A stretch of 64,000 nt of DNA from Budorcas taxicolor (GCF_023091745.1 NC_068910.1:136975170-137039169); one strand, 5' to 3'; shown: positions 23,664 to 35,525, numbered from the stretch's first letter. Notes: generated by a model not told the origin, from the letters alone. Program-made: numbers and translations.

Positions 23664-26600
23664 AGCCATCTGATCTTACAGTCTCTTGGATGTTGCAAGA
23701 GGGCATCAGAGGACAGACACACTGAAACCATACTCACAGAAAAGTAGTCAATCTAATCACACTAGGACCACAGCCTTGTCTAACTCAATGAAACTAAGCC
23801 ATGCCCTGTGGGGGCCACCCAAGATGGGTGGGTGAGGGTGGAGGGGTCTGACAGAATGTGGTCTACTGGAGAAGGGAATGGCAAACCACTTCAGTATTCT
23901 TGCCTTGAGAACCCCAAGAACAGTATGAAAAGGCAAAATGATAGGATACTGAAAGAGGAATTCCCCAACTCGGTAGGTGCCCAATATGCTACTGGAGATC
24001 AGTGGAGAAATAACTCCAGAAAGAATGAAGGGATGGAGCCAAAGCAAAAACAATACCCAGCTGTGGATGTGACTGGTGATAGAAGCAAGGTCCGATGCTG
24101 TAAAGAGCAATATTGCATAGGCACCTGGAATGTCAGGTCCATGAATCAAGGCAAATTGGAAGTGGTCAAACAGATGGCAGAAATGAACGTCGACATTCTA
24201 GGAATCAACAAACTAAAATGGACTGGAATGGGTGAATTTAACTCAGATGACCATTATATCTACTACTGTGGGCAGGAATCCCTTAGAAGAAATGGAGTAG
24301 CCATCATGGTCAATGAAAGAGTCCGAAATGCAGTACTTGGATGCAATCGCAAAAACGACAGAATGATCTCTGTTCATTTCCAAGGCAAACCATTCAGTAT
24401 CACAGTAATCCAAGTCTATGCCCCAACCAGCAACACTGAAGAAGCTGAAGTTGAATGGTTCTGTGAAGACCTACAAGACCTTTTAGAACTAACACCCAAA
24501 AAAGATGTCCTTTTCATTATAGGGGACTGGAATGCAAAAGTAGGAAGTCAAGAAACACCTGGAATAACAGGCAAATTTGGCCTTGGAGTATGGAATGAAG
24601 CAGGGTAAAGACTAATAGAGTTTCGCCAAGAGAACACACTGGTCATAGCAAACACCCTCTTCCAACAACACAAGAGAAGACTCTACACATGGACATCACC
24701 AGATGGTCAACACCGAAATCAGATTGATTATATTCTTTGCAGCCAAAGAGGGAGAAGCTCTATACAATCAGCAAAAACAGGACCAGGAGCTGACTGTGGC
24801 TCAGATGATGAGCTCCTTATTGCCAAATTCAGACTGAAATTGAAGAAAGTAGGGAAAACCACTAGACCATTCAGATATGACCTAAATCAAATCCCTTATG
24901 ATTATACAGTAGAAGTGGGAAATAGATTTAAGGGCCTAGATCTGATAGATAGAGTGACTAATGAACTATGGATGGAGGTTCGTGACATTGTACAGGAGAC
25001 AGGGATCAAGACCATCCCCATTGAAAAGAAATGCAAAAAAGCAAAATGGCTGTCTGGGGAGGCCTTACAAATAGCTGTGAAAAGAAGAGAAGCGAAAAGC
25101 AAAGGAGAAAAGGAAAGATATAAACATCTGAATGCAGAGTTCCAAAGAATAGCAAGAAGAGATAAGAAAGCCTTCCTCAGGGATCAATGCAAAGAAATAG
25201 AGGAAAAGAACAGAATGGGAAAGACTAGAGATCTCTTGAAGAAAATTAGAGATACGAAGGGAACATTTCATGCAACAATGGGCTCAATAAAGGACAGAAA
25301 TGGTAGGGACCTAACAGAAGCAGAAGATATTAAGAAGAGGTGGCAAGAATACACAGAAGAACTGTACAAAAAAGATCTTCACGACCCAGATAATCATGAT
25401 GGTGTGATCACTCACCTAGAGCCAGACATCCTGGAATGTGAAGTCAAGTGGCCTTTAGAAAGCATTACTACGAACAAAGCTAGTGGAGGTGATGGAATTC
25501 CAGTTGAGCTATTTCAAATCCTGAAAGATGATGCTGTGAAAGTGCTGCACTCAATATGCCAGCAAATTTGGAAAGCTCAGCAGTGGCCACAGGACTGGAA
25601 AAGTCAGTTTTCATTCCAATTCCAAAGAAAGGCAATGCCAAAGAATGCTCAAACTACCGCACAATTGCACTCATCTCACACGCTAATAAAGTAATGCTCA
25701 AAATACTCCAAGCCAGGCTTCAGCAATATGTGAACCATGAACTTCCAGATGTTCAAGCTGGATTTAGAAAAGGCAGAGAAACCAGAGATCAAATTGCCAA
25801 CATCCACTGGATCATGGAAAAAGCAAGAGAGTTCCAGAAAAACATCTATTTCTGCTTTATTGACTATGCCAACGCCTTTGACTGTGTGGATCACAAGAAA
25901 CTGTGGAAAATTCTGAAAGAGATGGGAATACCAGACCACCTGACCTGCCTCTTGAGAAACCTATATGCAGGTCAGGAAGCAATAGTTAGAACTGGACATG
26001 GAACAACAGACTGGTTCCAAATAGGAAAAGGAGTATGTCAAGGCTGTATGTTGTCACCCTCCTTATTTAAGTTCTATGCAGAGTACATCATGAGAAACGC
26101 TGGGCTGGAAGAAGCACAAGCTGGAATCAAGATTGCCAGGAGAAATATCAATAACCTCAGATAGGCAGATGACAACACCCTTATGGCAGAAAGTGAAGAG
26201 GAACTAAAAAGCCTCTTGATGAAAGTGAAAAAAGAGAGTGAAAAAGCTGGCTTAAAGCTCAACATTCAGAAAACTAAGTCATGGCATCCGCTCCCATCAC
26301 GTCATGAGAAATAGATGGAGGAACAGTGGAAACAGTGTCACAGTTTATTTTTTGAGGCTCCAAAATCACTGCAGATGGTGATTGCAGCCATGAAATTAAA
26401 AGACACTTACTCCTTGGAAGGAAAGTTATGACCAACCTAGACAGAGTATTAAAAAGCGGAGCTATTACTTTTCCAAGAAAGGTCCATCTAGTCAAGGCTA
26501 TGGTTTTTCCAGTGGTCATGTATGGATGTGAGAGTTGGACTGTGAAGAAGGCTGAGCACCAAAGAATTGATGCTTCTGAACTGTGGTGTTGGAGAAGACT

Positions 26601-26952
26601 CTTGAGAGTCCCTTGGACTGCAAGGAGATCCAACCAGTCCATTCTAAAGGAGATCAGCCCTGGGTGTTCATTGGAAGGACTGATGCTGAAGCTGAAACTC
26701 CAGTACTTTGGCCACTTCATGCGAAGAGGTGACTCATTGGAAAAGACTCTGATGCTGGGAGGGATTGGGGGCAGGAGGAGAAGGGGACGACAGAATATGA
26801 GAAGGCTGGATGGCATCACTGACTCAATGGACATAAGTCTGAGTGAACTCCAGGAGTTGGTGATGGACGGGGAGGCCTGGCGTGCTGCGATTCATGGGGT
26901 CACAGAGAGTCGGACACGACTGAGTGACTGAACTGAACTGAACTGTGAACTG
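23664..26952 (+). mobile_element. BovB LINE copy 2, nearly full length, inactive
   Basis: About 3.3 kb, with an apparently complete 5' region and the 3' (GAACT)n end. Candidate duplication ttaaatttc (23655-23663) and ttaaatatc (26953-26961). It encodes an APE-type endonuclease followed by a reverse transcriptase; 23808-24608 is the endonuclease frame (GTWNVRSM, GDWN at 24522-24533). Visible damage: the usual catalytic Glu after LGI is Lys (AAA 24210-24212); the SDH motif reads SDD (24807-24809); TAA at 24606-24608; a 1-base frameshift near 25593-25607; TAG at 26162-26164 in place of the YADD Tyr; another frameshift near 26278. The 24840-25694, 25556-26164 and 26428-26931 frames are the remaining pieces. 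It cannot move autonomously. Confidence 0.95.
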
Positions 26953-26961
26953 TTAAATATC

Positions 26962-27430
26962 TGATTACTGATTGGATCCTCTCAGTTCAGTGCGCTCTCT
27001 GTTGTTCCTGCCTGTCTCACATAGGACTTGGAGACGTGGACTTCAAAGCGGACTTCAGGACATCTCTCTGCTGACTGATCAGTGCTGATAAGGGGCCCCT
27101 GTCATTCCTACCACTGACAACCTGTATGACTTTGTGGACATTTCTTACACTCTCTGACCAGCAGGGTTAGAGACCTACCTGTTTCAGACCTTGCTAGCAG
27201 GAAATCCTAACAAGGTCACCTGTGAGTCCTGGTAGTAAGAAGCACCCTGGGGAGACAGGCAGTTTAAAGCTTCATGGGGCCCACAGCTGCCAGCGGTCCA
27301 TGTCCTCTCCAGTTTGACCCCACAGGGTGGTTCTCCTGGAGAATGAAGGGTGAGTGCCCATCCCACAGAACCTCAGCTCGAGGCTGAGAGGTTCTGTGAT
27401 ATCTTCTGCGATATTCTGTGATATTATCTG
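26962..27430. other. Single-copy sequence with degenerate GATATTCTG repeats
   Basis: Nothing coding. At 27391-27430 the motif family gatatcttctgc, gatattctgtg, gatattatctg forms a short degenerate tandem array that abuts the next feature. Confidence 0.5.
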
Positions 27431-27532
27431 ATATCTTCTGCTTCTGTTAGGTCCCTACCATTTCTGTCCTTTATTGAGCCCATTGTTGCATGAAATGTTC
27501 CCTTGGTATCTCTAATTTTCTTCAAGAGATCT
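27431..27532 (-). mobile_element. Internal BovB fragment (102 bp), inverted relative to copy 2
   Basis: An isolated internal piece of the BovB ORF without 3' end, A-tail or target duplication. Its reverse complement matches copy 2 positions 25229-25330 at 101 of 102 bases (mismatch at 25256), but differs from copy 1 at six positions, all of which it shares with copy 2. This suggests local copying from copy 2 rather than independent retrotransposition. Confidence 0.9.
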
Positions 27533-30510
27533 GATCCGCTCTGAGGCCAGTGCTGCATGCCCCAGAACTGTCCCCTGTCACCTTGCAGACTGGGGCTGGG
27601 GGAAACACTGGGCTGCTCCTGAGCACGGGTCTTTCCTCTCAGAGGACTGGAAAATAGGGCCCCTTCCAAGTCAAACAAGAGCGGACTGACCTGGGACACA
27701 AGCAGAGGCATGAGGAAGGTATGATAGAGTTTCCTGACCCAGGCTTTGCTGATTAGGCGGCGAGCTTCTCCACGTGGAGGCCGGCCTCTTGTGTTCTTAG
27801 AGACTTTGCCCTCAGCTCGAGGGACGCTTGGCGGTGGGAGGGGGGATGGGATGCGGGTGGGTGAGCCACGGTGAGATGTGCTGTGAGTGGGGCCATCCTT
27901 GTGAATCCCTAGCCTACAGTGGAGCCTTCTTGGCCTGCAAACCTATGGCCTGAGCTCAGCCTGTCAGCACAGGCTTCTCGAACCTTCTGGGGGGGATGTT
28001 GTGCAGACTCTCTGGGCCTCATGCATGTCCCCATCTTTGCTTCTCCCCTCTTGGAAGGTAAAGTAGGAAACTGAGCCTTAGGAGGTGAGAAGGGCCAACC
28101 CAGGAGACAGCAATCATGAAGAAACAGGGAGGCAGAAGGAGCTGTGATTTGGGGTGGTGGGAGGAGGAGAATGGGGCGACTCATGGCAACTGGGTTTTTT
28201 TCTGGAGAAGGTGAGCTTCAGGTTCTTAGGCCAGGGTCTCTGGTTGACAGATTTGTTGGAGTAACCTCAGCAGTGATTATCAGGGGAAAGATCCGAGGGA
28301 GGAGATGGCTCAAAGTTACTTCAAATGCTCCTTCCCATAAAGATGAGTTTTCCTCACTACAGTTAGTCCACTAGCTTTTAATACTTCTTTTTAGGATTAT
28401 TAATTAGGATGTACTTGATGTAAAAATTTAGAAAATGCATCTCCCATTAACTAGAAGAACATGCTTGAAGGTTCCTCATTTGTGCTTTCCCAGCAAGCCT
28501 CTTTGGCTTCTGGAAGGACTTGCTATTTTCAGTGGACCATCTGCCCCGGGGCTCATTTTACAGTTAGGATTATTTCTAAAAGGGAAGAAACCTTATCCCC
28601 TCCCTTGTGGGTCTCCAGGTGACCATGTGGGGAAGGCGGGGGGACAAGCCTCCGCACAGCCCCAAATGCAACAATTAGGCAGTGTAACACGGCTGGGTGT
28701 GGGCATGGTGGTTTTCCTGAGAAACTTCTGGAAGCTTTCAGAACCCATCCCTTCATTCATATTGAGGTTTCCTGAAGCCTCAGCAGGTGCCACGGGCAGT
28801 GCCTGTGAATATATGTGGTCAGCCCAGGGCCTGTGAGGAAGGCAAGGGTCTGGGGGGCTCTCCTGTTCCCCCCACCCCCAGTCAATGAAGCACCAGCAGC
28901 AGCTGCATCACCTGATGGCCTGGTCCCCAGCGCCTGTGGCCTTGGGGTGTGCTGGCCAAATTGAGAAATAAGATTGCAGTCCATGTGCTGCTCCTCGGAA
29001 CATCAGCCCATGGTAGAGTCCGAGACACAGATGAAAAGGGGCTTTGGAGACGAGAGGATCCAAGTCGGGGCCCTGCACCAACAATAAGGGCCTCTGCTAC
29101 CCCTTGTTAATGTGAAGGCGGTGACGCCTCTGTACTCCTGGGAGAGGAGCGAGGTAGAGAATTGTCAGAGGGCTCTGCAGCCCTGGTATACTGTGGCAGG
29201 TGAGGAACTGGGGACCCCACCCTGTCAGGCCGGTCCCTGTGGCAAGATCAGACCCTTTCTGTGAGTGTTCATCCCTCCATGTCCCTGGATCACTCTCCAC
29301 TCCCAGGCTGGGGCAGTTCCTCCACAAGAACCAGCTGGCGTAGAGGCCAGAGAACTCCATTATTGCCCTAAGCAGCTGCTCTGCTTTTCAGGGTTCATCT
29401 TGGGGTAGCGCGAATGCTTTAAACAAGGGCAATAATTTTCTACTTAGAGGGCCACTGGTTCATTTTCAGGCTGTGTTTCTGCTTCCCCCTGGGTGGCTTG
29501 TATTTTCAATTTCCTGTCCCTCCCTTGCTTCGTACATATCACAATGCTCTGATATCCCAGACCCGGTTCTTTCTGGCTCTTTCTTAGGAAGTGCCTCTTT
29601 GTCTTGATTAAGCAGCGGTGCTAGGTGGCATGTTCCCAAAGAGCCACTGGAGTTATGGTCTCTGCCTGGAAGAACGTTCTGTCCATCTTTCCACCTCTGG
29701 CCCCACCCTCCTGAGCCAGCAGCTTCAGTGCCAGGTTACTCTGGTATAGACAAGAAGAATTGGGCGAGCTTCCCTGCTGAGGTTGGTAAGGGTGCCCCGG
29801 GGCTACCGCTGGTCCCTCTGCTTCCCAGCTTGCTCGAGAGTCGAAACCCTTCTGTATCTTAACATCCAAGAACCCTCTCGTGGGCCCCTGCTCCTCACTC
29901 TCCCCCAAAATAGACCTGGCAGCAGTGAATCCAGAGAAGCAGCAGGTTTTTTCTCGGCAGCAACAACTTTGTGTCCTGACTGTTTCCCTGCCCCTGGTGC
30001 CAGGTGATATTGAAGGCCACAGAGCCTGAGCTGCCCTGACCTTTCCCTCAGTCCTGGTACAGCAGAACCAGGGCCATGCTGGGTGCTGAGGAGGCAGAGG
30101 CGATGGTGGCCACAGAGGTGACCCTCATGCTCACACCACCAGCCCGAGCCACGCTCCCCTGCCCTGTCCTGTGGGAGTGGAGGACAGACCTGTGCAGGAA
30201 GGACAGGGGACCGGTGAGCTTGATGGGGTATGAGGTGTCCAGGGGCTGCACAAGCCCTGGCTCTGCCTCTCCACTGCCGCCTTCTCCCGTCCTCTGGGTG
30301 TCTCCTCTCTGGGGGGTAAATCTTACATCTTGGCAAGATAACAACCCTCCCCTTAAAAAAGACAGAGGGAGAGAAAAGCTCTATACCCAAAGTGACATGT
30401 AACTTATATTTGGAACCCAAACGTTTCAATGGATAACCAAACATCCTGGTTTGCCTGAGACTAGGACTCAGGGTTTCTCAGGACATGGACAGCTGGTCAC
30501 CCTGCTTTTG
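27533..30510. other. Repeat-poor intronic sequence
   Basis: About 3 kb with no gene or clear repeat. A possible MER5-like stretch (gcagctgcatcacctgatgg) lies near 28900. A poly-T tract and T/C-rich L1 boundary begin after 30510. Confidence 0.45.
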
Positions 30511-30905
30511 AAAATGAAAAGGTACGTGACTATCCATTCAATTTGCAATGCTTCGATTTTCCTTACGACTTCTTCTTTGACCAATGGATTGTTTAAAGGT
30601 GTGCTGCTTTATTTCCAAATATTTAGAAATTTTCTCTAGTTTTTTTTTTTTTTTATTTCAAGTGCAATTCCATTTTGGTTAGGGAACATTCTTTATATGA
30701 CTTTTAACATTTTCAATGTATTGAGACTTGTTTTGTCATCCATCATATGGTCTATTTTGGTGAATGCTCCATTTGCAGGAGAAAAGAATGTGTGTTCTGC
30801 TGTTGCCGGGTAGAGAGTTCCACAAATGTTGACTAGGTCAAGTTGCTTGATAGCTTTGTTCAGATCTTCCACATCCTTTGTCTTCTTGCTCTACCAGTTA
30901 CTGAG
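30511..30905 (-). mobile_element. Old L1 ORF2 fragment
   Basis: Antisense L1 text: tttgaccaatggattgttta, catcatatggtctattttgg, gaaaagaatgtgtgttctgc, gtcaagttgcttgatagc and ttgttcagatcttccac. Contains a T15 tract near 30638-30653. Confidence 0.75.
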
Positions 30906-31896
30906 AACGGGGTAATAACATTTCCAGCTAGAAAAGCAAAACAAACCCAAACCCTCTCCTGATTGGAGGGTTCCTGAAATTAACCATTTGGAGGAAATAT
31001 GGTAAAATGAACTCACAGTTGTCAAACTGCATTCTAACCTCGCTATGATACTATTACTGCAGGCTTTAGTGGCTAGAAAGATCTAGCATCTCTGTTTGCT
31101 TTGGAAGCTTATTTTTGCCGAGGTTGTTATCACCAAGCAGGCGCCAGAGCTCTGTTCCACTCACAGTTCAACTACAGTGAAATTCAGACAATGAACTTGT
31201 GTACTCCCCTTGTAAGAACGTCCAAACGGAATGCTTTGCCCTAGCCAGGAGCAACGTCTCGGCCCCTTTTGATATGTGAGACCTCAAGGAAGCTTTCTCT
31301 ATTCCCAGACTTGGAGAACTGTGTTGAACTGGAAAATGGATCAGGGAGGCCCACCCCAGGCCAGGCCTCTGGTTTTCTTTCCACTGCACTGTCCACTTCA
31401 CCGCCCAGTTCCTCCCTGTGATTGGTCGGGGGAGCTGCTAAAAGGGAGGCCAGAGGGTGGCTTTGCCCTGATACATTCCCCACCCTACAGACTCTAGGGA
31501 AGATGCAAAGCTGGTAAAATAAAGCAAGGTCCACTCCTGCTCTTGCCCATGACTGAGGACCTTCCGTCTCCTCCTTCCTCCAGGTTGCAGGTCTGGCTGC
31601 TGTGCCTGCATCTCTGTGGGTGTGGAGCCTGGGGCTCTCTGGTCCTTCCTGTCCCCACCCCATGCTGGAACTTGATATTAAAGAGGCTGGAGAACAGAGT
31701 GGGTAGTGCTCTCACCCCATCACCCACAGAGAGGTTTCTGGGTCTGACTTCCCTTCTCCAGATGGAAGCATTTGGCCCCTTGGTTCTAATATCCCATGAG
31801 CTGTATACCTAGAATGAATTTCTAAATCTGCCTAGAGAGAGACTGAGATTGAGCCATGCTGCTCTCTAAAATTGCCCTAATTCTGCCTGGCTATCC
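30906..31896. other. Single-copy intronic sequence
   Basis: No gene or repeat recognised. Confidence 0.45.
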
Positions 31897-31897
31897 T

Positions 31898-32268
31898 GGG
31901 CTTCCCAGGTGGCTGAGGGGTAAAGAATCCACCAGCAATGCAGGACATGTGGGTTTGATTCCTGAGTTGTGAAGATCCCCTGGAGGAGGAAATGGCTACC
32001 CACTCCAGTATTCTTCCCTGGGAAAAATCCCATGGACAGAGGGGCCTGGTGGGCTACAGTCCATGGGGTTGCTAGGAGTTGGACACGACTGAGCGACTTC
32101 ACTTTCACTTTTCACTTTCATGCATTGGAGAAGGAAATGGCAACCCACTCCAGTGTTCTTGCCTGGAGAATCCCAGGGACGAGGGAGCCTGGTGGGCTGC
32201 CGTCTATGGGATCGCATGGGATCGCACAGAGTCAAACACACTGAAGCAACTTAGCAATAGCAGCAGCA
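31898..32268 (+). mobile_element. Composite SINE: tRNA head plus two Bov-A units
   Basis: Starts with a Bov-tA-like tRNA-Glu head (gggcttcccaggtggctgag), followed by one Bov-A unit (to about 32120), the BOV-A2 linker and a second Bov-A unit ending in a degenerate AGC tail. A 10-bp tandem duplication atgggatcgc occurs at 32206-32215 and 32216-32225. Confidence 0.92.
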
Positions 32269-32782
32269 TACCTGATCACCATTCAGAATCGCTCCCCCAG
32301 TTCTCTCCTCTCATTTTCACAATCACAGACAAAAACAGGGGTGGAAGGTTCCACCTAGATTGTTGCTGTCCTCAAAAGTGGACACTGGCAGAGGAGGCCT
32401 GGGTTGAGTCCCTGCTTGTGCTGCTTGCTGGTTGCATGGCTTTGGGTAGGTCCCTGACCTCTCTGTGCAGTCTGAGGTTGACGTATTGTCTCTGAGCACC
32501 TGTCTCTAGGGTGCAGTGCCTGGTGCTCCCTAAGTCTGTACAGATGTAATGGATGGGGACAATAGTGTCCTCACAGGGTTCTGGGAAGAACACTGAGGCT
32601 GGGACTCCGGAGAGGACTTGGCCGGGTTCTGCCTCCTACTGGGGGTGTGAGGCAGATTCTGAACCTCAGACTATCCCAGGTCTGGTGGCTGCGAAACTGC
32701 GGCGCCAGTGGATCCTCCCTCTGGGGAGTTTGTGAAGACCCAGGGAAATGAGACTGTTTCTCACACACGCATCAGGCTAAAT
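32269..32782. other. Intronic sequence upstream of the last exon
   Basis: Possible degraded antisense MIR at 32400-32560 (gcttgctggttgcatggctt). Nothing else seen. Confidence 0.4.
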
Positions 32783-32804
32783 CTGTTCTCTTCCCCCTCC
32801 CTAG
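32783..32804 (+). promoter_or_regulatory. XXYLT1: 3' splice site of XXYLT1 terminal exon
   Basis: A pyrimidine-rich run (ctgttctcttccccctcc) leads directly into the acceptor ctag, with the exon starting at G32805. Only here does the reading frame of the conserved protein become continuous, and the phase fits: one base completes a split codon, then codons start at 32806. Confidence 0.9.
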
Positions 32805-33201
32805 GCACACATTCTGGCAGTTCCGCCATGATAACCCCAAGACGCGGGTCGGGAGCCCTCCCCCCGAGGGGCTCCCAGGCTTCAACAGCGGGGTGATGCT
32901 GCTCCACTTGGAGGCCATGCGCCAGTCCCCGCTGTACGACCGCCTGCTGGAGCCGGCGCAGGTGCAGCAGCTGGCCGACAAGTACCACTTCCGGGGTCAC
33001 CTCGGGGACCAGGACTTCTTCACCATGATCGGCATGGAGCACCCCGAGCTCTTCCACGTGCTGGACTGCACCTGGAACCGGCAGCTTTGCACCTGGTGGA
33101 GGGATCACGGCTACAGCGACGTCTTCGATGCCTACTTCCGGTGCGAGGGCCACGTCAAGATCTACCACGGGAACTGCAACACCCCGATCCCAGAGGCCTA
33201 G
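32805..33201 (+). CDS. XXYLT1: XXYLT1 terminal coding exon: xyloside xylosyltransferase 1, C-terminal third
   Basis: XXYLT1 is an ER type II membrane enzyme that adds the second xylose to O-glucosylated EGF repeats of Notch and similar proteins (Xyl-alpha1,3-Xyl-alpha1,3-Glc). This exon supplies one split-codon base and 131 codons before TAG at 33199-33201; the human protein is about 393 residues, so this is its C-terminal third. Visible landmarks are HTFWQFRH at the start, the GT8-like NSGVMLL segment (about residues 26-32 of the exon), HLGDQDFFTMIG with the DQD motif, and KIYHGN near the end, whose His is the expected metal ligand of a GT-A fold. Four Cys lie in the last 45 residues (DCTW, QLCT, FRCE, GNCN), suiting disulfides of a lumenal domain. 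The C-terminus reads PIPEA, where I recall PIPED in human. The frame is intact. Identification is by recognition of the family sequence and is very secure; the catalytic and disulfide roles are inferred. Confidence 0.96.
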
Positions 33202-34340
33202 GCCCCGCCCCGCCCGCCATGCCCTCGGGCTCAGAACGTGGGCGCCTCTCGGGCAGGCCCGGGACAGCATTTGGACTCCTAGAGAGACACTGCAGGGCAT
33301 CCTTGTGATCAGGTGCTGCGGCTCTCCCACCCAGGGGTGCTGTCTGAGGCCGCCCGGGGATGCCTGCCCTGCACCCACTGGTGCTCTGGACCTTTTGCCT
33401 CCAGGAGCCAGATGTTGTGAAGAACACACACACAGACCTCTTCTGGTGGGCTAGGAAGCAAGCGTTTGAAAAGAAGGAAGAAAACAAAACGGTGCCCCTT
33501 GCCTTCAACCCCCAAAGGCTGGAAATCCTTTTAAGAACTGGGCTTTCATAGACCAAATATAAATTTACCTTAAATCGACAGGCGAGACAGGACAAAACAG
33601 TACTGCTGTAGCTCCTAGTGAGCTTTAAATGCATGAGCCAGGGTTTTACCAGCCAACCCAGAGTTTAAGCATCCAAAGGAATGCTAGCCTTCCTCCCAAT
33701 GCACACACACTTGGGAGGCTGTGTGGTTATTCTCACAATGCTCCTGGCGCCTGGTGAAGGTGTGAAGGTCACCACCAACTGTGGCCACATAAGAAACCTG
33801 CTCTCATTATTTGAGCCTTCACAGTGTTCATCTCCCAACTGCATCACAGAACCTCATTATCGCTTAATCATCCAAGCCAGCTCCAGGTGACCAGACTCTG
33901 CTCAGAAATCAAATCTGCCATCAAGGAACAGTGATTGGCCAGCCTCAAGGACAGTATTGTCTGGATTGGGAAGACTCATTCCAAAGAGGAGCCAGCCCAG
34001 CGGTACCTGAATGTAACCTTGCAACTTGGCAGGGATGTCACTCTTAGACTTCCAAACATTCTAACCTTTTATTCAGAAGAATCATCGTCCTGACTTTATC
34101 GCACCAGGTGAGACCCCATACCTTAGAAGAAAATTAGGCTGTCATTTCTTGACTTCTGCTTTCTGAGTTCTCCTGTAGGTGAGCTGTAAACATGAAGCCC
34201 ATAGTGGTCCATTCTGTATAATCCAGCTGAGGTCCTTGGGGAAGAAATGTTGGCTTTTCATTTTATATAAGTTTCATTTACTTTTTTCTTTCTACCATGA
34301 GTGAGAGTAGTTAATAATAAATAAGTAATCTTTGAGAACG
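33202..34340 (+). other. XXYLT1: XXYLT1 3' untranslated region
   Basis: About 1.1 kb follows the stop codon up to the first good polyadenylation signal. It is GC-rich for the first 200 bases, then shifts to average composition, and contains no SINE or LINE that I can recognise, in contrast to its surroundings. The end coordinate is an estimate, about 20 bases after the AATAAA. Confidence 0.75.
34316..34321 (+). promoter_or_regulatory. XXYLT1: Polyadenylation signal of XXYLT1
   Basis: AATAAA within ttaataataaataag, with an overlapping AATAAG four bases later. A GT/T-rich stretch (tgctgtttgctctctg) begins about 35 bases downstream, as expected for a downstream element. It is the first canonical AATAAA after the stop codon. 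Confidence 0.75.
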
Positions 34341-35525
34341 CGGTGATTTATGCTGTTTGCTCTCTGATCAGTTTCCTGAAGGACCTGAATCCAGAGTGTG
34401 ATCAGTGTCATTCAGAGTCTCCCTCCCCACATGAATAAGCGGGCTTACAGTGGGTCTCTAGGGCCTAAGGGGGAGGATGTCTGAAGAAGGTTGTATTGGA
34501 CTCAAAACAGAGAATCATTTCATTCTAGGTACTGGCAGGCCCGTCTGCTTCTGGGAGCAAAACTGCCCCCATCAGTTCTCATCTGTTTACCCCTAAGTAT
34601 CTGGCTACGTCGTCCCCTGATGAAATGGCACACATGTCTCTCCTAACTCTCAGCTCTGACAGAACAGGACTGTTCTGTTAGGTACTTGACTTCCTAGTTA
34701 TAGCCACCGAATATTGAATGCCTGCTGTGTGCCAAGCATTGTATTATGTGTGTGATCACACACACTAAGATTCATGAACGTAATTCAGATTCTAAAATTT
34801 ATTGTAAGAAAATAACAAGAGATGTGGACAGAGTCATTGTTTATCACAGCCTTTTTTATAATAGAAAAAATTGGCAGTAACAAAATGCTGAATAAGTAAT
34901 GTGTGTTATAGCTGTATAATGGAATACTTTAGGCATTACAAATTTTTTTTGAAAAATAATGCCTTGAAAAATGCTTATAATATGCTATTAAGAATGCAAA
35001 ATATAAAATTATATGTATTAATGATCCTAATTTTATTTTTAAAATTACATATATGGTATGTAAATATATTGAGACAGAGCCTGTTCTCTGTGTTTCATTA
35101 GTTCAATGCCTAAAAAAATCATGTTTCAAACACATTAAAAACAATTATTTTAATGGGGAAAAGTGAATGAAACATTAGAGCGTTTTAGACTCACAATAGC
35201 AAAGCATTTTTCCTGCAGTAGTTTCAGTAGTTAAAATGTTTCTATAGCTTGAGTGGACTTTATCCTTGCAAGGAAAAAGCAATAAACTGATCAAAATGGG
35301 CACAAGCCAAACAAAATCTTGTTTACCTTTGCATTTCACCTAAGCAGGAGCTTCCCCCTTCTCTGTCTTGAATAACCTGGACCTTACAACTCCATGGTAA
35401 ACAGCAAAATAACAACAGGAAACCCAACCAGAACAAAGCCATCATGTGCTTCTGAGTTTTTCCACGAGCAACTTTTTGACAAATCCTGGAAGGCTTGTTC
35501 CTGACTGGGATCCTGTTATAAGCAA
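34341..35525. other. Intergenic sequence downstream of XXYLT1
   Basis: AT-rich. A weak + strand LINE-like remnant at about 34850-35050 (gctgtataatggaatacttt, atgctattaagaatgcaaaa) is suspected but not secure. Confidence 0.4.

Larger units (their letters stand above)
1..32804 (+). other. XXYLT1: Last intron of XXYLT1 (partial, 3' part)
   Basis: Everything upstream of the splice acceptor at 32801-32804 is interpreted as the 3' part of the final intron of XXYLT1. No other XXYLT1 exon is visible: none of the translated frames contains the upstream part of the glycosyltransferase domain that should precede the terminal exon. The human gene has few exons and very long introns, so an intron over 32 kb is expected. 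The interval contains only single-copy non-coding sequence and the mobile elements listed separately. A nested non-coding RNA or unrecognised small exon cannot be excluded from sequence alone. Confidence 0.85.

Noticed and set aside
23808..24608. 266-codon endonuclease-like frame as a host gene
   Set aside because: It is the APE part of BovB copy 2, ended by a premature stop and with lost catalytic residues.
32761..33429. 222-codon minus-strand frame
   Set aside because: Antisense shadow of the XXYLT1 exon.
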